Below, one piece after another: positions 1-12,399 of a stretch of DNA of 64,000 nucleotides (positions are counted from its first letter, which is position 1; the number at the start of each line of letters is the position of its first letter). Source of the stretch: Ophiodon elongatus (Eukaryota; Chordata; Actinopteri; Perciformes; Hexagrammidae); NCBI GenBank assembly GCA_016806645.1, contig JACSYO010000506.1:1898001-1962000 (forward strand), read 5' to 3'. A model generated the notes under the pieces. That model did no database searches and was not told where the DNA came from. It was given only the letters and a program-made list of their open reading frames with translations. Both the position numbers and the translations under genes were made by a program.

Positions 1-328
1 ATTTCTCTCCTATTGACAAGCCTTTATTCTTTAATACAGTAGACAGAGCTTGAAAATAAAGCTAATTTGAACATTGTAATTTGTTAGTTTGCAAAATTGG
101 TCTACCATCAGGAATGTTTAGCTATGACGTAGTGGTGACTTTTTTTAATGTCTTGCAAATTCTTAAATTGAATAATGCACTATAGTTTCTGTTAACATCT
201 CCATTAAATATTCATGTGTTCAAGCTATTATGAAAGACGGTCTGTAAACTCCTCTTAAATTGGATCTACTTAAGGGATGTAGTGATGTACAAACGGTTAG
301 CAATGATCCCGTACGCGGCGCACAGTAC
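1..328 (-). other. asxl2: asxl2 intron (downstream of coding exon 4)
   Basis: Intronic sequence beginning with the donor GTACTG at 328. I translated the minus strand looking for the next ASXL2 exon and saw none. AT-rich, no recognisable repeat. Confidence 0.6.
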
Positions 329-3755
<3,427 letters not shown>

Positions 3756-3900
3756 TGTTGACGTCTTCTTGCGGAGTAGTGTTGAATGTGTCCGTTCCAG
3801 TTGAAATGTTGCTTTTAGTTACCGCGTAAGATCCACTCAGTCTGCCATGTTGGACTTACTGTAAAGAGTCACGTGACTCCGAAGGAAACGTCATCTTTAC
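3756..3900 (-). promoter_or_regulatory. asxl2: asxl2 promoter/5' UTR (left palindrome arm)
   Basis: Immediately 5' of the asxl2 ATG. It contains a CRE-like TGACGTCT (3759-3766), a canonical palindromic E-box GTCACGTGAC (3868-3877, USF/MITF/TFEB type) and GC-containing sequence. No TATA box is evident at a fixed distance. The transcription start is not determined. A second, inverted copy of all of this lies at 4241-4424. Confidence 0.7.
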
Positions 3901-3970
3901 TGTATAAAGCTGTCATGGCAAAGTCTCCCAAGTTTACCCGCATATATATATATAAATATATATATGTATA

Positions 3971-4039
<69 letters not shown>

Positions 4040-4074
4040 GTATGTATATATATATATATATATCCCTTCTTCCA

Positions 4075-4126
<52 letters not shown>

Positions 4127-4174
4127 TCCAAGTACATATATATGTATACATATATATATGTGCGTGGAAGAAGG

Positions 4175-4211
<37 letters not shown>

Positions 4212-4424
4212 AAGTCTTCTAAGTTCCCCGTATATATATATGTGGGGAAACTTGGAAGACTTTGTCATGACAGCTTTATACAGTAAAGATGAAGTTTCCT
4301 TTGGAGTCACGTGACTCTTTACAGTAAGTCCAACATGGCAGACGGTGTGGATCTTACGCGGTAACTAAAAGCAACATTTCAACTGGAACGGACACATTCA
4401 ACACTACTCCGCAAGAAGACGTCA
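3759..4424. repeat. Large inverted repeat (palindrome) carrying the asxl2 promoter in both arms
   Basis: Left arm 3759-3942 and right arm 4241-4424 are reverse complements, pairing position p with 8183-p throughout with no indels. I counted about 8 mismatches in 184 bp. Landmarks in both arms are GTCACGTGAC (3868-3877 and 4306-4315), GACGTC at the outer end, GGTAACTAAAAGCAACATTT and CTTACGCGGT. The loop of about 300 bp is mostly (TA)n with smaller nested inverted repeats. The left arm ends 4 bp upstream of the asxl2 ATG, so it must contain the asxl2 5' UTR and core promoter. Confidence 0.97.
3943..4240. repeat. (TA)n-rich palindrome core with nested foldbacks
   Basis: Long AT/TATG dinucleotide tracts broken by three copies of a CCCTTCTTCCA-type word (direct at about 4063-4075 and 4119-4131, inverted at about 4165-4176). 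A small hairpin pairs about 4208-4229 (GGCAAAGTCTTCTAAGTTCC) with about 4242-4265. The apparent open reading frames here (strings of Tyr and Ile) are products of the TA repeat and not genes. Confidence 0.9.
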
Positions 4425-4487
4425 CATATATATTTATGAAGCTGTCCGGGTCGAAAATATAGGAGGCAGTTCAAGATCATGTCTGTG

Positions 4488-4493
4488 TTTATT
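4488..4493 (-). terminator. kif3c: Probable kif3c poly(A) signal
   Basis: AATAAA on the minus strand (TTTATT on plus), about 530 bp after the kif3c stop codon. If used, the transcript ends only about 50 bp from the palindrome arm. Other signals cannot be excluded. Confidence 0.5.
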
Positions 4494-5022
4494 TTCATGT
4501 GTAAGCAAATGGACTTTGCACGATTTCACAACTATGAAAAAAAATAAGGCAGCTAATCAAGAGAGCATTGCAGGCTTTCTTCACATGTTTGGCTCACAAT
4601 TACATTGCCAAGAAATTTAAGCAACAATTCATCAAGCGTACAGGATAAACCGCGGAGGTGCCCCCCCCCCCAGTGGTTGGGGCTCTCTGTTACCACCTTC
4701 CACTGTTTTAGCAAAGACCAGATACATTTCCATAAAAATGTAAATGAAAATGTTATCAAATTGAAAATAAAAACTGTCAAGACCCCTAATCTCTGGTTTC
4801 AAAATGATAAAGTTTCGACTGTGCTAATCATTGAGACTGGGGCCAAGATAAACTACATGTTTTTTAGGCAACTGTCTTCCCGGCTAAGTTGAATGCATGC
4901 TGACTAAAGTAATTCTTTCTCAAGAAAAATTTCGCAAAATCAATTTGAAAATCAAGGCATAAGATCTGGAGTCCTTTGCAGAAGCTTGAACTAAGGCCAG
5001 CCCTGTACACAGCTGACACATA

Positions 5023-8000
5023 TCAGGGGCTTGTCTGAAGCGGACTTTCCAGGGGAAGATAGGCAGCAGAGGATGGTCTTTGTCTCCGAGAGGGAGAAGA
5101 GAAGCTCTGAGATCCTGATGCCAGAGTGGTGGATGATGAGGACGATGAGATGGACGCTGCTGCTTGTGGTGCCTGATACCTGGAGACCATTAAAAAAAAC
5201 AAAAACAGATAAGGACTTATTTAAAATGCAGTGTTTCATGGTCCCACATCACACATCTCAAATGTTTCTACACGATTTAATGCTGTTGATGAATAGCAAT
5301 ATATGCATCAGTAGGTATTTAATCAAGTGCTGAGACTACCAGTGGATTTGTGTGTAAAAAACAATAACATTGATGCTTTTGATGAGGTCAACAGAAATAT
5401 AAAGTAAATGTTGTATGAACTAAAAGGGGAAAGAATATGCAAAAACACTTGTATCGTGCTTTAAAACCCCACTTTCTGCATTGTAATACAAAAATACAGT
5501 GTCTCTTTAACTGACACCACTAATACACGCTCAAAACTATATTTCAGAAACTAGGATGGTACCAACATAGGAGTATGATTACAATCCATGATAGTTCATT
5601 CTACTGCAATATTCAGCCCTAAACGGAGTTAATGCTCCTACAGAAGGAACTTTCAGCATCTGTAAGCACGTATTCCTTTCTCAGCTGGTCTCTCACCAGG
5701 ATTGGGATTTCCTGACCCGTGACGACGCAGAGCTCCTCTCTCTCATGGGAACGGTTGACAGAAGATCCCGCATCAGACTGGGAGAAAAGACTCTCTCCAG
5801 GTGAGCGCCATGCAGGTTCAAGGCGAACATGGTCGGTGGAGACATGTCCAACTCCAACAGCATTATGTTCTCAGCCTGTCAGGACAGATACAAGTAAAGT
5901 TGTAGTTATAATACTGTAATTACATATGCAAATACATTTTTTGTATGTTTATTATTTAAAATCCAGCCAGTATTGAAGTGCTGGCTTTTATTTGGATATT
6001 CTTTTACTTTATGACATTACATTGATGTAACTGTCAAAGCTGTGAATAGTTTCCATGGCTACTACAACCATCTTCACATCCTCCAGCTGCAAGAAGGAGG
6101 CTGTGAACATGAAATCAGGGCGCATCAGCCCACAGTTTCACATCTCTTTCTCCGCTGTACTTTTTGCCAACTGTCCGAGCACTGACCTGGTATCTACATG
6201 GGGCCCCAGTTGCCGTGGAAACAGCCATCTGTGCATATTGGCTGATTGGCCTCTTGTATCCCACAGCAGAGAGAGGCCTTCTCTTGACCTGAGTGGGTGC
6301 ACTGGGAAAAAGACATGGGACAAGACGGATTCAGTTTAAAGCACATAGCATTTAAGACTCAAGCTTCTGGAAGCTTCTCAAGTGCCCCATATACAGTCAA
6401 CTGATCAGCTCCTATCAGAAGAAAAAAACCCTGTTATCTCCGCTGTGTTATCTCCCAGTCAGCTCTCCAACTGTCTCAGGAAAGAAAAATACCATGTGTG
6501 TATGTGTGGTTTTCTTTATAAAAAGACATCTGTTTACTGGAAAAGCAGAGTGCATAAACTATAGCACTTAGGGTCAGGTGGCTTTACTGGCCCTTCTGTG
6601 TACATTTTAAAAACGTTTGACTTTGGCGACTCCTAGTGGTTAAACCAAAATAGACACTGTGGCTGACAAGATCCAAAAACTAAGCCCATTAGAATAATTA
6701 CAGAGATGCTACAATCACAATTATACAGAAGTAAACTCTGTTGTATCATCAAACAATGCCCACTTTCCTTAAGCCTGCCTGATCTATTTATACTCCTGTT
6801 ACTGATTTCCTACATTTCCCAGAAAGCTTAGTCACATCCTGCAGATGCATTTAGGTGTAATATCCATCCATCCATTATCCAAACCGCTTATCCTTTTTAG
6901 GGTCGCGGGGCGCTGGAGCCTATCCCAGCTGACATTGGGCGAAGGCAGGGTTCACCCTGGACAGGTCGCCAGTTCATCGCAGGGCAGACATATAGAGACA
7001 GACAACCATTCACGCCCACGTTCACACCTACGGGGAATTTAGAGTCCAATTAACCTGAGCTGCATGTCTTTGGACTGTGGGAGGAAGCCGGAGAACCCGG
7101 AGGGAACACACGCTGCCACGGGGAGAACATGCAAACTCCACACAGAAGGACCGCCCAGACCGGGAGACGAACCCAGACCCCTCTTGCTGTGAGGTGACAG
7201 TGCTAGCCACTACACCACCGTGCAGCCCTAGGTGTAATATATAGAGGTCAAAAGAATCAAAATAGCAACAGCAAAGTTTTAAGTTTCTCTTCAACTTTTA
7301 AAGAAGCAATAAAAACTAACACAACATACCTTAAAGCTGCACTGCATCATGGTCTATTTAGGTAACTGACGGTGCAGAAACTGGTTATCTCTGCTGCTTC
7401 AGTGATGGATTCCATCCAGCAGGTCAGTTTTATGCCCTTTGCGATTCATTTACAATTTGTTTTTGGAGGATTTTGTCTTTGTTTACTCTACCACTTCCAG
7501 TAGCTTACGTCAGCAATGTGAAATGAAATCACTGACCTCTCTGGTGGAATGACCGGCTGGAGTCTCCACTGATCCTCATCACTGTCAAAGTGTAGTCTGT
7601 GCATGATCTTGTTCTTTTCCTCTGGAGGTATGAAGTTCTCAATCAGGAGATATCTGCAACGTGAAACAGAAGAACGTGTCAGCTGAGGTCAAAGGTCATC
7701 TCATTAAAAGGGCAGTGAGAGAAGCTACCATACGGGGGAGAGACCAGAGCAACGGAGCAGCAGCTACAGGAGTGTGGTGGAAAATCCTAAGAAGCGGCCA
7801 AGAAAAGTTTTGTGCAGTGGATTCTCCAGATAGAAAAGAAAGCAAGGATTAAAGTAAAAAAAAAGAAGACTTGAAGAGAGCGCCTCTGGGGGCCGAGGAG
7901 ATGCGGCAAGCTCACCTGCAGGCATACATGTGCCAGCGAGGGAAAGTCACCACAGACATCACAACTCCGCTATACTGTGAAATACAAAGAGCTTTCTTTA

Positions 8001-11000
8001 GCACCGATGGGCTTCATCAGTCTTGTGTGGACTTGTTCGGCAAGGGCTTGAATGTAAAGGACCTTCATTTATGTATAGAAGTCTCCCTGTCCAGCTTTCA
8101 AACAACAACAAAATAAGACAGCATCATTTAAATACTTTATAGAGCACAAAACATTAATAGAAATATGTTCCTCCATTTATATAAAAAAAATGTATCCCTA
8201 GAAAATGTTGCAGTTTACAAATATAATCGAATAACACAGAACCAGCACCGATTTTTTTTTACAAAGTCATCCTCTGCACATTACACAAACTGCTTACCAA
8301 GAAATATAAAGTTATATATAACAATTTCAGAATGGACAAGAAAAACATCAAATTAAGAACAAAATGCTCTGAAATGCCATTGATTTGTCACTTGATCATA
8401 AAAATATTTAGATATACGGTAGGTATAGTCTGAAAAGTCACGTGAAGTGTGTTGTTGGCATATTTTTAATGAGAACATAAAACTGTGTCGTAAAGAAATG
8501 TATGAATTTAAAGAGGAATTCAAAATTGTCATTTTCATCTAAATGAATATCTCCAATAGCAGATATAATATAAACCATATTTCTACAAATACAGTACAAC
8601 ACAGCTTTTAAAAGCTTTTACAGCTGGAACTCTCTCCCCAAACACATCGGAGACCGCACTGACCTTTCGATATTCAAAACACAAATCAAAACCCACCTTT
8701 TCAGAAGTGCTTTTAATTTATGACTATTGTATGTTCCATGCTTTTAATGTATAGCTCTTTTTTTATGATTTTAATGTTTTGTAAAGTGCCTTTGAGAATT
8801 GTGAAAAGTGCTATATAAATAAAATGTATTATTATTATTATTACACAACTTTTTACATCACTGAAATTATTTGAAGAAAGCATTTTACAACTATATGCTC
8901 ATGCCACTGTATCAAATATTAAATGGTGCAACATTGCGCTGTTTAGAATGAAGAGTTTTTGCTTTCTCTGTTTTTAAATGTACAATAGAAAGTCACATGA
9001 TGATGATGACAATAAAAAAAAAAAAAAAGACGACAGATATAATGACATGTGTGACACAGTATCACACAGTATATGAGTATGTGAGTAATGAGGCCACTCA
9101 CTTGTACTTGAGTTCTCTGGTGAGTTCGGTCTGCGTCTGTTCGAGCTCCTGTCTGGTTATGACATGCTCGTCAATGACATCTCTCACCTCGGCCTTCACC
9201 AGCTGCAGTTTGGCATACAGCTGCAAGAAATAAATGACTATATTATTGCCGGTGTCACTAAAGCCGCCCTTGAGGAGATGTTGATATAAAACACACACAC
9301 ACACTCGGGGGCCTCCATCACAATGCTAAGGAAGTAAGAGCTCCGTCCAGAGAAACCCGGATTCACCGGTGTTACCTCTCCTGGTGAAGACCAGAACTGC
9401 TTAAATTATGAATAATTAGTTTAGTGATAAAAGCTTTGGGAGGGGTCAGCGGGTGAGTCATCTTACCCTCTTCAGCTTTTTTGTCTTGTGCTCCACCTCC
9501 TGCTGCAGGGAGGAGAATGTCTCTCTCATTTCTAAGGTCTCCTCGTCCTGCAGCATCATCTGCTGCTGGATCTCTCTCTCTCGTCGTATCTGCAAATCAC
9601 ACAGACTCAATAATCAATAATCACACTTCTATTACAATGAATGGTCACACAGAAGTATGTTTCATAAGGAGAAAAAACACAGTATTGTGATTATTTATTT
9701 ATTTAATTTTTTTTACATACCTGTTCTGCAATTTCTTGCCTCTTCAGCTCCAGCATTTTTTGCTGTTCATTCGTGTGATCAATTATAGTCTTCCCTCCCA
9801 CTAACAGTTTGCTCTCCATAGCCTGTGAACAAAGACATTAAATGAATTATTAATGCGAGTTTCTTTTGTTCCACACGGTGTCTCATTTACCACACACTGT
9901 GATCTTCCCACGTACCTTGTACTTCTCAATGATCTTCTCCAAAGCATCTTGATCCCAGTGCATGTCCACTAAACTTTTTCTGTTGTCTTTCAGGTGCTTT
10001 AACCTCTCCCCGCTCCTCTGGCATGGCACGGCCTTGGGGAAGTCGCCTTCATCTTTCACGTGACGCCCCACCTCCGGTTCCTCGTCGAAAGCCTTCCACG
10101 CCTCTGCATCACTGTCCCTGAACATCTCCTCCTCCATGCCGGCCATACTTTTGCTGAGTCTCTTGCTATTCCGCCTCCTCCTCCTCTCTTTTGCCAGCAT
10201 CCCTCGCTCCTCCAGCTGGGCCTTCAAGCGTGCGATCTCCCCCTGGAACTCCCTCAGCAGGGCGTCTTTGGGATCCTCGTTGATTCGAGGTTTGTTCTTT
10301 ATGTTCTTGGCCCTGTTGGCGTACCTCAGAGTGGCCAGGGATTCGTCAAAGTTCCTGTGCGATGGCCCCACTGTTGCTATCATGACCGTCTTTGCGTTGC
10401 CGCCCAGGGAGTCCTGGAGCAAGCGGGTCAGCTTGGAGTCTCTGTATGGGACGTGGGTGCTCTTCCCATCCACCAGGGCCGATATGACATTCCCCAGTGC
10501 TGAGAGGGACAGGTTGATTTTGGCTGCCTCCTTCAGTCTCTGCCCCTTCGCACCTGTCTTGCTCTGGCGCTCGCTGCCAGCCAGGTCAACCATGTTCAGC
10601 TTCCCCACGCGGATGTGGTCCTCGCCATCTGGCCCCACTTCACTACACTCCACGGTTATGAGAAAGATGGCATGAGAGCGAGAGCTGCGTTCGTTCATGT
10701 TGGTGAACCCCACAGACCTGGACTGGGTGCCTATGTTCATCACATGTTCAATCTCCGTGGCGTTCTTCGTGACCACTGAGGACAGGTCTTTCACGTAAAC
10801 ACCAAAGTCAGGATTCTCTTTCAGCTCCAGTTTCTTGTTGTTGTCTTTGCACAGCAGATCTCTGATATCCTCCTGGTAGATCTCCAGGTATGATGACCTC
10901 ACCAGGTACTTCTGATTCTGAGTTCTGGATATTTGGGTAAAAATGTGCTGGAATGAATTTGGTATCACGCCCCTCATCTCCGGGTCGTTTGAAACCCCTT

Positions 11001-11319
11001 GCATGGTGTGCGTTTTACCTGTCCCGGTTTGTCCGTACGCAAATATAGTCCCGTTGAATCCCTGGAGCACGGAGTCCACGAGAGGTCTCACGGCGTCATC
11101 GTAGATGTCGCCCTGTTTTGAATCCCAGCCGTACACGGAATCAAACGTGAACACTTTCATGGGCTCATCAGGTGGCGCCTTCGGCTTCTTGAGGGTGATC
11201 TGCCCCAGTCTGTCATCAATCTGCAGGATGTTTTCACAGTCCCCCGTCTCCTCTCTCCTGCTGAACGGCCGGCAGCGGACCACCACCCTGACCGCCTCGC
11301 AGTGTTTGGGTTTAGGCAT
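5023..11319 (-). CDS. kif3c: Kinesin-like protein KIF3C (kinesin-2 motor subunit)
   Basis: Plus-end microtubule motor subunit, related to KIF3B, normally paired with KIF3A, in cilia and neurons. Coding exons (minus): 11319-9916, 9822-9721, 9589-9467, 9220-9102, 7653-7537, 6301-6187, 5875-5697 and 5179-5023 (TGA); phases join without error to 771 aa (human KIF3C is about 793). The motor domain (about 9-370) is in one exon: P-loop GQTGTGKTH (96-104), switch I NERSSRSHAIF, switch II DLAGSE. It is followed by a stalk coiled coil (HTNEQQKMLELKRQEIAEQ), a conserved LLIENFIPPEEKNKIM block and SAVGYKRPISQYA, then a KIF3C-type tail AENIMLLELDMSPP with RKSQSW. The mammalian Gly-rich motor insert is absent. 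Residues about 400-465, the neck/proximal stalk, are strongly diverged. ATG at 11319 is chosen by homology; the frame is open three codons further up only from a TTG. Confidence 0.95.
5180..6186 (-). other. kif3c: kif3c introns 7 and 6
   Basis: Two introns (5180-5696 and 5876-6186) flanking the exon at 5697-5875. Nothing else recognised. Confidence 0.7.
6302..7536 (-). other. kif3c: kif3c intron 5
   Basis: Contains the interspersed repeat at about 6862-7230. The rest is unremarkable and no missing KIF3C exon is needed to keep the frame. Confidence 0.75.
6862..7230 (+). mobile_element. Teleost interspersed repeat (retroelement-like, truncated)
   Basis: Begins TCCATCCATCCATTATCCAA and runs through GGGTCGCGGGGCGCTGGAGC, CATGTCTTTGGACTGTGGGA and GAGAACATGCAAACTCCACA, ending near CCACTACACCACCGTGCAGC. 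This word order is very widespread in fish genomes and usually belongs to LINE/SINE-type repeats. I cannot assign the family from sequence alone. Confidence 0.8.
7654..9101 (-). other. kif3c: kif3c intron 4
   Basis: Holds a LINE 3' end fragment at about 8600-8842. The remainder is AT-rich with no coding signal. Confidence 0.75.
8600..8842 (+). mobile_element. LINE 3' end: ORF2 C-terminus plus (TTA)n tail
   Basis: In the plus frame from 8625 the sequence reads WNSLPKHIGDRTDLSIFKTQ, then IKTHLFRSAFNL and a TGA at 8721-8723. This is the typical C-terminal end of a non-LTR retrotransposon ORF2. The 3' UTR has GTGCTATATAAATAAAATG and a (TTA)n tail. The element is heavily 5'-truncated and cannot move by itself. 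Confidence 0.85.
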
Positions 11320-11800
11320 TTTGGTCAATAATAATAATAATAATAATTAAAAAAAAAATGTTTTTAAAAAGTGTCGTCACCACGTTTAAAAAGCCATTTT
11401 TTTCCTCGGGCGGGGTCCGCAATGCTGCTTCTCCGTTCAGGTGCTTTAATCCCCTCTGGTGTAGGCGCTCAGACGCTCCCCATGTGGGCCGCGCGCATCA
11501 TCCCGACGCACTCGCAGCATCTTCCCGAAAAGAAGCGATGTCACCAGATATTAAAAAGGACGCTCTGCCTGCGGAGGAGAGAAAAAACAACCCATGCCGC
11601 CCCGACCCAACCCACACAGACTCCCCGTGGTACACACCCTGCTCTGCGGACAATGGAAATCAGACATGTGACCTGCGCAACGAATTAGATTGGAGCAAAA
11701 GTCCTCCCAATGGTACAGAGCCATGGTCTCATTCTGTAACCGTGATAAATTACACTCCACCCTGCACTCAAACGCACCTTGACACAAAAAAAAAAATGAA
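11320..11800 (-). promoter_or_regulatory. kif3c: kif3c 5' UTR and promoter region
   Basis: Between the kif3c ATG and the hadha 3' end (about 11825). An (ATT)7-type triplet run lies directly before the start codon (11329-11348), then a GC-rich stretch at about 11400-11600. No TATA box was recognised. The tight head-to-tail spacing to hadha, under 500 bp, leaves this as the only promoter space. Confidence 0.55.
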
Positions 11801-11843
11801 AAAAATGAAAAAGAAAAAGCAGGTTTGATTCAATAAGAAATTT

Positions 11844-11849
11844 TTTATT
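11844..11849 (-). terminator. hadha: Probable hadha poly(A) signal
   Basis: AATAAA on the minus strand, about 550 bp after the hadha stop codon and just before the kif3c promoter region. A second AATAAA for the same strand occurs at 12139-12144 inside a MITE-like element. Confidence 0.55.
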
Positions 11850-12138
11850 CAGGCTTCAAATTTACAACATTGTTCAAACGAGGCCAGAAAGTGTTTAATG
11901 TACAAAAGAAACAGCCAGTCGCTGAACCATACTGGTAGACATTCATTAATAATGGAGAATTTATTTGACAGCTGGGAAATATTTCAATTCTTTAACCGCC
12001 ACAGTCTCTTCACATCCGCAATGTGTGAATAATTAACCTCCATCTGCTTCTTAATCTATACATTACCATCAAGTAAATCAATAATGTTAAAGTACAAAAT
12101 AAAAACCACCCAATTTTGCTGACAGACTCAGTCGCCCC

Positions 12139-12282
12139 TTTATTAGGTGTACCAGCTAAAACTATTGATACAACACTCCTGTAATAAATCTCACCTTCAT
12201 GAAGGTTATAATGTTCAGTATTTTGGAGGCTTAGGAATGCTGTATTAGACTGCATTAGTGTTACCTAGGTGTACCTAATAAA
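12139..12282. mobile_element. MITE-like element in the hadha 3' UTR
   Basis: Flanked by perfect 15-bp inverted termini: TTTATTAGGTGTACC (12139-12153) and GGTGTACCTAATAAA (12268-12282). Total length is 144 bp with no coding capacity. Both termini carry AATAAA reading outward. A related end, TGTGCCTAATAAAGTGGCC, occurs near 61322. Confidence 0.75.
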
Positions 12283-12399
12283 CAGGCAACATGAGTATAT
12301 TTTCATTAGGTTTGCACCCACTCATGACATAAATGTCAGGCACATTCTAGTGGCAGACTGGAGATCTATTAAACGCTACTGGCACACACGGTGAGTCAT

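Noticed and set aside
3869..4314. Several long open frames of Tyr/Ile repeats
   Set aside because: They are translations of the (TA)n core of the palindrome in several frames; no protein-like composition.
10060..10675. Plus-strand open frames of 147 and 179 codons
   Set aside because: Exact shadows of the kif3c motor exon on the opposite strand.
11320..11328. Upstream TTG start for kif3c
   Set aside because: The ATG at 11319 fits the family N-terminus (MPKPKHCEAVRV); the upstream TTG codons follow a triplet repeat.
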